A stretch of DNA of 40,028 nucleotides. Source: Saprospiraceae bacterium. GTDB lineage: Bacteria; Bacteroidota; Bacteroidia; Chitinophagales; Saprospiraceae. Where the stretch lies: positions 1-40,028 of the forward strand of contig JALHRR010000045.1 in assembly GCA_022841345.1 (NCBI GenBank), in the 5' to 3' direction. Positions 1 to 7,553 of the stretch are shown piece by piece; position 1 is the stretch's first letter, and every line of letters starts with the position of its first letter. The notes under the pieces are model-generated. The model did not search any database. It was not told the DNA's origin and was given only the letters and a program-made list of their open reading frames with translations. The position numbers and the translations under genes were made by a program.

Positions 1-240
1 GTAGTGCAGCCCGGGGTAGGATGACATAAAAAATGAACTCCGTAGGTGTTCAACAAAAAAGTCTTGAATCAGCAAAAAGACAACACGACCATCATTTATT
101 GGAATCAGATCATATAGGGAGAATCCAGGTCATTTGAAATTGAACACCTACGGAGTTCGAAGAAAGGTGGTATCGCACCCCGGGCTACGCTTCACTTGCC
201 CGGGGTTATCCATGTTAAACTCCATACGGAGTTTGTTAGG
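1..240. repeat. REP/BIME-like cluster of nested inverted repeats
   Basis: No gene is visible here. A 19-bp sequence at 35-53 (GAACTCCGTAGGTGTTCAA) recurs as its exact reverse complement at 140-158. Outside that pair, GCCCGGGG at 9-16 is mirrored by CCCCGGGC at 178-185, which itself forms a perfect 8-bp hairpin with GCCCGGGG at 198-205 (12-nt loop). A third, smaller inverted repeat, AAACTCC/GGAGTTT, lies at 216-233 and shares the CGGAGTT core. The mosaic of palindromes resembles REP/BIME elements, which are typically spread by RAYT-type transposases; no such transposase is in this window. The left partner of the 9-16 arm probably lies outside the window. Confidence 0.7.
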
Positions 241-416
241 AAAAGTATTAAATTTTGAGGCATTGAAATTGAATTGGATACAATGTTGGCTTTGATTTTT
301 AGCGAAACTTGTGCATTATGGCACAAATCCCAGCTCTAAATAATCATGAACTCATATATATTTATTTTTTATGTGTATTTTCACAGCTTCAAAAATTACA
401 AATACAAGGGAATTCC

Positions 417-1784
417 ATGAGAATACATTTGATAGCAATAGGAGGGAGTGCGATGCATAATTTGGCTTTGGCGCTGAAATCAATTGGGCACGACGTGAGT
501 GGTTCAGATGATGAAATTTATGATCCTGCTTTGAGCAGATTGAAGCAGGCAGGATTATTACCGGAACCAATGGGATGGTCAGCAGATAGGATTACAACAG
601 AAATTGAAGCAATAATTTTGGGTATGCATGCCCGGAAAGATAATCCGGAGCTGGCAAAAGCGCAGGAGTTGGGCTTGAAAGTTTATTCATATCCGGAGTT
701 TATATTTGAGCAGGCCAGAAATAAAAAAAGAATAGTCGTAGCGGGATCACATGGCAAAACGAGTACTACTTCTATGATCATGCATGTTTTGAAAAAAGCT
801 AATCATGATTTTGATTATTTGGTAGGAGCACAGCTGGAAGGTTTTGATATGATGGTGAGGCTGAGTGATGCCCCCATAATGATCATTGAAGGAGACGAAT
901 ACCTTTCTTCCTGCATTGACCCCAGACCAAAGTTTTTGCATTACAAACCGGATATTGCTGTTTTGACCGGAATCTCATGGGATCATATCAATGTATTCCC
1001 TGAGTTCTCCAATTACCTTGATCAGTTTCGGGGCTTCCTGGATCACTTGAATGAAAATGCACAACTCTTTTACTATCAGAATGATGCGAATATTATTGAT
1101 CTGATTAATGAAAAGGAGAGAGGGATCCAAAAACAAGCATACAACATCCTGGAAGGCACTGATCAACAGCATTATAGTCATATAGTATATGAAGGGAATA
1201 AAGTAAATCTGCCTTTCTTTGGAAAACATAATATGGAAAATATGCATGCAGCATTTCTGGTGTGTGAGAGTCTTGGAATTACACTGAGTGAATTTTTGCA
1301 GCATATCCAGTCATTTACCGGAGCATCAAAACGCTTGCAACCCTATATTGTACAGGAAAATGCGGCAGTATTTATAGATTTTGCTCATGCACCTTCTAAA
1401 GTGAGGGCATCTGTACAGGCGGTTAGGATGCAATTTTCTGAACTCAAAATCAGAGCGATATTTGAGTTGCATACATTCAGTAGCCTGAATAAACAATTCC
1501 TGCAGGAGTACGAATCAAGTTTACAGGATGCAGACGAAGCATTTATTTTCTTTGATGCCCACACGATTGAGATGAAAAGAATGGAGCCATTGGATAAAAA
1601 CCTGGTAAGTAAGTCTTTTGCTCATCCCAATTTGAGCGTTTTTGACAACAAGGAAGATTTGGCAGAAGCACTCGGATCAGCAGAATTTCAGGGATACTGC
1701 ACAGTATTTATGAGTTCAGGAAATTTTAGAGGTATTGACTTCAAAGGCATTGCAGAGGAAAAACTCAGTGCTCCGGCAAGTTAA
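417..1784 (+). CDS. mpl: Mur ligase family peptidoglycan synthetase (Mpl-like)
   Basis: 455 residues. Members of this family join UDP-N-acetylmuramate to a peptide; Mpl attaches the recycled tripeptide L-Ala-gamma-D-Glu-meso-DAP in the cytoplasm for cell-wall recycling. The N-terminal part is a MurC-like Rossmann region (IHLIAIGGSAMHNLA), followed by the ATP P-loop GSHGKTSTT at residues 110-118, an EGDEY motif near 150 and the HNMENMHAA stretch of the central domain. Start: the ATG at 417 has AAGGG six bases upstream and begins exactly where family proteins begin; the frame is open further upstream, but that leader does not look like a Mur ligase. In Bacteroidota this gene is usually annotated as peptidoglycan synthetase, and whether its substrate is truly the tripeptide is inferred. 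It is followed by pdhB on the same strand after 146 bp with its own likely promoter. Confidence 0.88.
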   Translation: MRIHLIAIGGSAMHNLALALKSIGHDVSGSDDEIYDPALSRLKQAGLLPEPMGWSADRITTEIEAIILGMHARKDNPELAKAQELGLKVYSYPEFIFEQARNKKRIVVAGSHGKTSTTSMIMHVLKKANHDFDYLVGAQLEGFDMMVRLSDAPIMIIEGDEYLSSCIDPRPKFLHYKPDIAVLTGISWDHINVFPEFSNYLDQFRGFLDHLNENAQLFYYQNDANIIDLINEKERGIQKQAYNILEGTDQQHYSHIVYEGNKVNLPFFGKHNMENMHAAFLVCESLGITLSEFLQHIQSFTGASKRLQPYIVQENAAVFIDFAHAPSKVRASVQAVRMQFSELKIRAIFELHTFSSLNKQFLQEYESSLQDADEAFIFFDAHTIEMKRMEPLDKNLVSKSFAHPNLSVFDNKEDLAEALGSAEFQGYCTVFMSSGNFRGIDFKGIAEEKLSAPAS

Positions 1785-1896
1785 ATATGCATTTAACAGG
1801 CATTAACTCCCATTTTTTGGAAATAAGGAACCTGAATGGATTCACGTAACATGGTGATTTCAAGTTTTCTGTTCTGTATATATTCCGCAGATTCAC

Positions 1897-1904
1897 TATT
1901 TTTG
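1897..1904 (+). promoter_or_regulatory. -7 promoter element for the E1-beta gene
   Basis: TATTTTTG matches the Bacteroidota -7 consensus TAnnTTTG. Transcription would start near 1911, about 20 bases before the ATG at 1931. No clear -33 TTG is seen at the usual distance, so this is a half match. Confidence 0.45.
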
Positions 1905-1930
1905 CCAGCCATAACAAAAAACAACATTAG

Positions 1931-2914
1931 ATGTCAAGGATTATAACCGTAAGAGATGCATTAAGAGAGGCGATGTCAGAAGAGATGCGCAGGGATGAAA
2001 ATGTATTTCTGCTAGGTGAAGAAGTTGCTGAATACGATGGTGCCTATAAGGTCAGTAAAGGTATGCTGGAAGAGTTTGGCGCAAAAAGGGTCATTGATAC
2101 TCCTATTGCTGAGCTTGGATTTGCCGGAATTGCTGTTGGAGCTGCCATGAATGGCCTCAGACCTATTTGTGAGTTCATGACATGGAATTTTGCAGTCCTT
2201 GCATTTGACCAGATTGTCAATAATGCTGCAAAAACACTTTCCCAATCTGCCGGTGAATTTTCCTGCCCTATAGTTTTTCGTGGTCCATCAGGTGCTGCAG
2301 GCCAATTAGCGCAACAACACTCACAGACTTTTGAATCCTGGATGGGAAATGTCCCGGGCTTGAAAGTGATATCTACTGTTGACGCTTATGATTCAAAAGG
2401 ACTTCTGAAATCAGCCATCCGTGACAATGATCCGGTTTGTTTTATGGAATCTGAGACTTGTTACGGAGATAAAGGTGAGGTTCCTGAGGAGGAATATTTG
2501 ATCCCAATTGGTGTAGCCAAAGTAAAAAGAGAAGGAAAAGATGTCACTCTGGTATCTTTCAATAAAATGGTCAAAGTTTGTATGGCCGCAGCTGAAGAGC
2601 TGGAGAAAGAAGGCATATCGGCCGAAGTCATTGATTTAAGAACAATTCGCCCTCTTGATTATAAAACTATAGTTGAATCTATCAAAAAAACCAACAGATT
2701 GGTTGTTGTCGATGAGTCATGGCCAATGTTTGGCGTATCATCTGAAATAGCTTATGGTATTCAAAGATACGCTTTTGATTATCTGGACGCACCGATCATC
2801 AGAGTGAATGCTGCCGACACATCTCTCGGTTATGCGCCAACTCTTGTTGAAGAATATATGCCCAATCCGACAAAAGTCATCAAGGCTGTGAAGGAAGTGA
2901 TGTATGTGAAGTAG
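1931..2914 (+). CDS. pdhB: pyruvate dehydrogenase E1 component, beta subunit
   Basis: 327 residues, the usual length of a stand-alone E1-beta. With E1-alpha it forms the thiamine-diphosphate-dependent decarboxylase of the pyruvate dehydrogenase complex. It begins ITVRDALREAMSEEMRRDENV and carries the family block GEEVAEYDGAYKVSKGM, the pyrimidine-domain stretch FMTWNFAVLAFDQIVNNAAK and RGPSGAAGQLAQQHSQ, and ends with the transketolase C-terminal domain (VIDLRTIRPLDYKTI, VVVDESWP). E1-alpha and E2/E3 are not adjacent, which is common in Bacteroidota where these genes are scattered. A related branched-chain E1-beta is the main alternative, but the sequence reads as the pyruvate type. Confidence 0.93.
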   Translation: MSRIITVRDALREAMSEEMRRDENVFLLGEEVAEYDGAYKVSKGMLEEFGAKRVIDTPIAELGFAGIAVGAAMNGLRPICEFMTWNFAVLAFDQIVNNAAKTLSQSAGEFSCPIVFRGPSGAAGQLAQQHSQTFESWMGNVPGLKVISTVDAYDSKGLLKSAIRDNDPVCFMESETCYGDKGEVPEEEYLIPIGVAKVKREGKDVTLVSFNKMVKVCMAAAEELEKEGISAEVIDLRTIRPLDYKTIVESIKKTNRLVVVDESWPMFGVSSEIAYGIQRYAFDYLDAPIIRVNAADTSLGYAPTLVEEYMPNPTKVIKAVKEVMYVK

Positions 2915-3464
2915 GGTTATTCCGGCTATATAGCCAGCACATTGCACATTCTCACCGGCTCTCCTCGTAACACGGTGACGCCCCGTCATGGCTGCGCCAA
3001 GCCGGGGTGACGTCTGTTCACTGCTACGCAGTAAAAAGGTGACATCTCCGAAAAAAAATTGACTTCATGGCAGTCAATTTTTTTTCGGAGGTGACAGCTA
3101 GCGCTAAATACGAGCAGGCAGCTTATATACATTGCATTTAGTGGCTCCTTCCCGGATGTTGAGCCAGTCAAAGGCTGACTTTTTAGTTGAAATCGAGGAA
3201 ACAACTATGTAGGGGCGATTCATGAATCTCCATTACATAGCTGTTGCGACTACTCACTCAGCTTGCAGCTTTCTTCTTCCCGGCTGTTCGCCAAGTGCTA
3301 AAGGCCAAAAGCCAAAAGCGGCTGTTCAACTCCCGCATTGTGTGAGTGCCCGTAGCTGGAAGCTACGGGAAGTAATGGGTGTGTGCGGGCCGCTAAGCCA
3401 GAAGCCGGCTGTTAGCTTAAAGCGGCTGTTCAACTCATAATTCATCACTCATAATTCATAACTC
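2915..3464. repeat. gene-free stretch rich in hairpins and short repeats
   Basis: No convincing gene; the open frames here have no coding character. Visible structures: ACTGC-tac-GCAGT at 3020-3032; a perfect 19-bp inverted repeat at 3046-3064/3072-3090 with a 7-nt loop; AGTCA-aaggc-TGACT near 3170; CTATGTA/TACATAG at 3205-3211/3234-3240 enclosing the palindrome GATTCATGAATC (3217-3228); CCCGTAGCT-gga-AGCTACGGG at 3349-3369; an 18-bp direct repeat AAAGCGGCTGTTCAACTC at 3315-3332 and 3419-3436; and a 13-bp direct repeat ACTCATAATTCAT at 3433-3445 and 3447-3459. It separates a plus-strand gene from a minus-strand gene that converges on it, the place where such repeats usually settle. Confidence 0.7.
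3046..3090. repeat. perfect 19-bp inverted repeat with 7-nt loop
   Basis: Left arm 3046-3064 (CTCCGAAAAAAAATTGACT) and right arm 3072-3090 are exact reverse complements around the loop TCATGGC. It lies about 130 bp past the stop of pdhB and 375 bp past the stop of the convergent M14 gene. The A/T block in the stem would give a U-tract on either strand, so a bidirectional terminator is possible; a small palindromic element is the alternative. Confidence 0.7.
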
Positions 3465-5981
3465 CTATCTTCCCGTCATGAACACCGCATTCGCAAACAA
3501 CAATTTTCCATTTTCCCAGAATGATCTGAAGAGGGGATTGTCACAAAAATAAATCACCTGACCGCTTCCCAAATCTTCAGCTCCAAAAACAAGAAAATTC
3601 TCCATTTGCTTTTTAAGCTTATTTCCTACAAAACCATTTACAATCGGATTTTTTTCTGCTATTCCTACGTTCCAACCTTCTGCCAGGTATTTGTACAATT
3701 GTTCATTCGTCTTTAGGGAATGGTATGTTTCCGGGTATCCAAAAGCTAATGGATGCGTATTGTCAAATTTCACTTTGATGATACTTCCCTGATTGCTGGA
3801 GCTAACAAAAGTCGTTTCTCTGTCTGCATATCTTACCAGCACAACTGAATCAGACTTTTCTTCAGACTTATCCTCTTTTTTTGAAATGGAAAATAATTTC
3901 TTATCAGCTGCCTGAGAGACAGCGCTTTCCATTAATATTAATTTTCCGCCTCCTCTGATCCAGGTTTTCATCACCTCAGCGTTTGATTCACTGAATAAAT
4001 CCCCGTATTGACCGGATGGTAGGATCAAAACATCCAATTTATCCAATTGACTGGTTTTAAAATTCTGCTTTTCAATGATTTCCAACGGGTAATCAATTGT
4101 TTCATCAAAGAAATGCCAGATTTCACCAACATTATTAACTGCAGTACCCTGTCCTGATAACAATGCTACTTTCAGCGGTTTAATCAGAGAGACACTCTCG
4201 GCACCAAAGCTGGAGCCTTTTGCAGTATAAGCAGAACTGACAGCCTGATAATTTCGATTGTGTTGAGATGCAAGGGCCTTGACCTGCGTGTCAAAATCAG
4301 TACCCATTCTTTCATGGCCGGTTCTGGGCAAAACCAGGGCACCGGGCTTGTATTCTTTTCCTTCAAGCGTAAATGCTTTGCTGCTCACTCTTGGCTTTAA
4401 TCCTTTTTGCAGACATGCAGATAAAAACTGAACATCAGCAATATCATTCCACTCAAAAATATAGGCAACCGGGCTGGCAGGGCTAGTTTCTGATTTTTTG
4501 GTTTTTTCCTTTGGTGCAGTGGCTTTTGCAACTAATGCGGTCTCACTTGCATAAGCATCTAATCCCCAGGCATAGGGTAGAGACCAGGCTGTAATATCAT
4601 ATGTGACAGAATCCACTATCGTGGTCTGAGGTTCGAATATTACTTTTACCAGGACCGCTTTGCTTTGTTTGCCGGGAATCAAAATGTCATCGTCACTCAA
4701 CTGAACATTCATATCACTTCCTTTTGAGTAGGAGAATGCTTTGGCACTTGCAGCTCCGGATCCAAATCCATACTGTATGCCATTTCTATCCAGATATTCG
4801 AGGAGTCTCTTTCTTTTAGCCTGGTTATTTTCTTTCACCACGTAGCTTTTATATTTGCCCGGTGGACTGGAGATACTTTTTTTGAAGTAATTCTCAAATT
4901 CTGTGATGAGCCGCTCTCTTTCTCTCACAGCCGCTTCTATGCTTGCCAGACCTGCAATATGGTGATGTTCGATACGATTTTTTAGTGTAATAGTGTCTCC
5001 TTCAGCATTGATACCTGCAAGCCCTGCAGCGTATGAACCGCCCTGCTCATATGTCATTCCCACAGCACCATTGAAAGTAGGGTAGGTGTCCCCGTAGCTT
5101 GGGTAGAATAAATCAAATACTTCTCCTTTGTAGTAAAGCCAGCTGTTTGCATCGAAGTATTTTCCTACATTTTGGCCGGTAATTTCCTGAAAATTGCGTT
5201 GCCATTCGGTCACATCTTCATGAATTGGAGCTGCTGAAGGTGCAAAATAATAAGGACTATTAATTCCCATTTCATGAAAATCAATATGTACATGAGGCAT
5301 CCAGGAATTCAGAATGACGATTCGTTCTTTGGATTCTTTTTGCGTTTGCCATGCCCAGTCTCTGTTGAGATCAAAGAGATAGTGATTGGGTCGTCCGCCC
5401 GGCCATGGTTCTGCATGTTCCCAGCTTGTTAGATTTGGATTTGGTTTAGCACCTACTCTTTGAGTATAGAACTGCACATATCGCACCTGCCCATCGGGAT
5501 TGAGGCATGGATCGATCACGACTACAACTTTGTCAAGCCAGTCTTTGTATTTCCCTGTAGCATTGGCTATCAGTTCATGAAGGGTTTTCATGGCAGTTTC
5601 AGAAGACACGGCTTCATTTCCATGAATATTATAACTTAGCCAAACGATGACTGGCTGGTCGCTTAATTGCGGTTCCTTTGTGATTCCTGTTTTAGCAATA
5701 TTGCTTTTTTTGATGGCATCCAGTCTTTTGAGATTTTCAGGTGTGCTCACGTAAGCAACCATTAGTGGTCTGCCTTCTATTGAACTTCCATATTTTTCCA
5801 ATTGAACGTAGTCGCTCTGAGCATCTACGGTTTCAAAGTATCTGATGACGTCGTGATGATAGGTAAATTTATCTCCCAGATTATACCCCAGAAACGATTC
5901 AGGTGAACTCAGGTTTTGCGAAAAAACTTGTTTTCCAAGGCTGGAAACGAATATTAAAATGCTGATGATCAGGTACTTCAT
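3465..5981 (-). CDS. M14 family zinc carboxypeptidase, exported
   Basis: 838 residues from the chosen ATG at 5981, which gives a clean signal peptide (MKYLIISILIFVSSLGKQVFS); the open frame 25 codons upstream adds a non-signal-like leader and is probably not translated. The M14 catalytic set is complete: zinc ligands H120 and E123 in NIHGNEA, N206-R207 in DLNRDW, zinc H236 in DFHEMG and the catalytic-type Glu E312 in MTYEQGG. Residues from about 600 on form an extra region with glutamine-amidotransferase-like turns (ALLSGQG, LILPSGQYG), seen in other large Bacteroidota M14 proteins. It probably trims peptides in the periplasm or outside the cell. No type IX secretion C-terminal domain is apparent. 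It follows SusD in the same direction, but a strong terminator lies between them. Confidence 0.88.
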   Translation of the reverse strand: MKYLIISILIFVSSLGKQVFSQNLSSPESFLGYNLGDKFTYHHDVIRYFETVDAQSDYVQLEKYGSSIEGRPLMVAYVSTPENLKRLDAIKKSNIAKTGITKEPQLSDQPVIVWLSYNIHGNEAVSSETAMKTLHELIANATGKYKDWLDKVVVVIDPCLNPDGQVRYVQFYTQRVGAKPNPNLTSWEHAEPWPGGRPNHYLFDLNRDWAWQTQKESKERIVILNSWMPHVHIDFHEMGINSPYYFAPSAAPIHEDVTEWQRNFQEITGQNVGKYFDANSWLYYKGEVFDLFYPSYGDTYPTFNGAVGMTYEQGGSYAAGLAGINAEGDTITLKNRIEHHHIAGLASIEAAVRERERLITEFENYFKKSISSPPGKYKSYVVKENNQAKRKRLLEYLDRNGIQYGFGSGAASAKAFSYSKGSDMNVQLSDDDILIPGKQSKAVLVKVIFEPQTTIVDSVTYDITAWSLPYAWGLDAYASETALVAKATAPKEKTKKSETSPASPVAYIFEWNDIADVQFLSACLQKGLKPRVSSKAFTLEGKEYKPGALVLPRTGHERMGTDFDTQVKALASQHNRNYQAVSSAYTAKGSSFGAESVSLIKPLKVALLSGQGTAVNNVGEIWHFFDETIDYPLEIIEKQNFKTSQLDKLDVLILPSGQYGDLFSESNAEVMKTWIRGGGKLILMESAVSQAADKKLFSISKKEDKSEEKSDSVVLVRYADRETTFVSSSNQGSIIKVKFDNTHPLAFGYPETYHSLKTNEQLYKYLAEGWNVGIAEKNPIVNGFVGNKLKKQMENFLVFGAEDLGSGQVIYFCDNPLFRSFWENGKLLFANAVFMTGR

Positions 5982-6108
5982 GTCTTTTGTTTTAAATGCT
6001 ACAATCATGTAATTCTGGAACGAAAGTAAAAAACGTTGTTGTAAGAAAGTGTTCAATTATATCAGCAGGTAAGATATAAAAAGCTGTTTGAAATAATTGC
6101 GTTAAAAT

Positions 6109-6140
6109 AACAAAGCCCCATCCAAAGATGAGGCTTTGTT
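6109..6140 (-). terminator. intrinsic terminator after susD
   Basis: Arms AACAAAGCCCCATC (6109-6122) and GATGAGGCTTTGTT (6127-6140) pair over 14 positions around a 4-base loop. The single non-Watson-Crick position is C-A on the plus strand but G-U on the minus strand, so the structure is fully paired in the susD transcript. It starts 17 bases after the susD stop. Confidence 0.8.
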
Positions 6141-6156
6141 TTATCGAAAGAATAAT

Positions 6157-7533
6157 TTAATAACCTGGATTTTGCTGGAGATTAGAGTTGGCCCTAATTT
6201 CTCTTTCAGGAATGGGGAATACCAGTTTTGGATCATCCCAGGCAAATGTCCCTGTGCCTAATTTTAGTCTCTTCAAATCATGAATTCTATACCCTTCAAA
6301 TGCAAGTTCAAATGATCTTTCTTTCAGGACATCATCTAGTGTTACTGCAGTTAAAGTGGTTGCTCTTGAGCGTTCTCTTACTGTGTTAATATCTTGCAAT
6401 GGTTCAGCACCTAATGCAGAACCTAGTCTGATATTCGCTTCAGCCCTGATCAAATACATTTCAGAAATTCTGATTATTGGTATATTTTGACCAAAGTTTG
6501 TATACTTACCATTTTGGAGCTGATTTGGTCTTGCCCCTGAGCCTCTATAAATTAGCTGTGATCTTCTATCATCCGTACTTTCATATTGATTTGCAAAAGC
6601 TTCCAAAACTCTGATATCAGATCTTCCAATACCTGGTAAGCTTGCATAGAATGTAGTAAGACCGTCATTTGCAGTTCCTGCATTGTTTTGGTCATTATTG
6701 TACAACTCAAAAATGCTTTCTGATGTAAACTTATTTCCGAAAGCAGCTACGATAGCAGGATTTAATTCAAAATTTCCACTTTCAATGACTTCATTAGCTT
6801 TTGCAAGAGCAGCGGCATAATTTCCTTGCTGCAAGTAAACCCGGGCAAGAAAAGCTTTAGCAGCATAAGTAGTTGCTCTGAATCTGTTATTTCCGGAATA
6901 TGAGTCTGGCAGATTAGGTTCAGCTGCTTCTAAATCCTGAATCAATTGAGCATAGGTTTGTGCTACTGTAGATCGGGACCCTTCCACGCTTGCTTCAGCT
7001 TCAGTATCTACAGCAACAAGATTCAGTACAAGACCAAGTCCGCTGTTTGAACCCTGAGCATCGTATGGTGCTCCATAAATTCTTACCAATTCAAACAGCA
7101 TAATTCCTCTGATAAATCGGGCTTCTGCCTCAAGCTGAGAGCGTTGATCTACATCTTCAACTTTTGCCAAATTGGCTAAAACATTATTTGCAATATTTAT
7201 CGCTCTGTAACCTTGAATCCATGTTCTGGATGCTTCAGCGTTATCAATGAATACACTTTTATTCATGATTTGCCTGTAACTTTGAAAAGTACCTCTCCAA
7301 AGAAGATAATTGTCTGAACCAAGTAGCTCAGGTATTAGGTTAAGATTGGTACCATAAAGGGCACCACCATGCATAATCCCATAAGCACCTACGATAGCAG
7401 ATTCGATATCTTCACCTGACTCTAAAGCCTGACTTGCATCTATTGACTGGAGTGGTTCAATATCCAATTGCTTAATGCAGCTGCTGGCAAATACCAGTAT
7501 CCCCGCGAATAATATTATATTAAATTTTTTCAT
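6157..7533 (-). CDS. SusD/RagB family outer-membrane lipoprotein
   Basis: 458 residues. The N-terminus MKKFNIILFAGILVFASSC is a lipoprotein signal with the acylated Cys after Ser-Ser. The SusD pattern follows: an early helical TPR-like part (ESAIVGAYGIMHGGALYG, ARFIRGIMLFELVRIYG, AAKAFLARVYLQQGNYAAAL) and the C-terminal block ISEMYLIRAEANIRLG with ERSFELAFEGYRIHDLKRLKLG and IPEREIRANSNLQQNPGY. SusD proteins sit on the cell surface over the SusC channel and bind the substrate as a lid. An in-frame ATG three codons earlier (7542) is equally possible; neither has a recognisable ribosome binding site. The gene starts 11-20 bases after the susC stop, so the two form an operon. The ligand cannot be told from the sequence. 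Confidence 0.93.
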   Translation of the reverse strand: MKKFNIILFAGILVFASSCIKQLDIEPLQSIDASQALESGEDIESAIVGAYGIMHGGALYGTNLNLIPELLGSDNYLLWRGTFQSYRQIMNKSVFIDNAEASRTWIQGYRAINIANNVLANLAKVEDVDQRSQLEAEARFIRGIMLFELVRIYGAPYDAQGSNSGLGLVLNLVAVDTEAEASVEGSRSTVAQTYAQLIQDLEAAEPNLPDSYSGNNRFRATTYAAKAFLARVYLQQGNYAAALAKANEVIESGNFELNPAIVAAFGNKFTSESIFELYNNDQNNAGTANDGLTTFYASLPGIGRSDIRVLEAFANQYESTDDRRSQLIYRGSGARPNQLQNGKYTNFGQNIPIIRISEMYLIRAEANIRLGSALGAEPLQDINTVRERSRATTLTAVTLDDVLKERSFELAFEGYRIHDLKRLKLGTGTFAWDDPKLVFPIPEREIRANSNLQQNPGY

Positions 7534-7553
7534 GTTGAACATTTATTTTAAGA

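Noticed and set aside
309-416. Upstream extension of the Mpl-like gene from a TTG
   Set aside because: The ATG at 417 has a good ribosome binding site and matches family starts; the extension is a hydrophobic leader unsuited to a cytoplasmic enzyme.
3222-3440. Open frame of 72 codons
   Set aside because: It runs through direct repeats and hairpins, has low-complexity product and no ribosome binding site or family resemblance.
3465-3700. Type IX secretion C-terminal domain on the M14 peptidase
   Set aside because: The C-terminus ends in a helical amidotransferase-like segment without the conserved beta-strand pattern and Lys-containing end.
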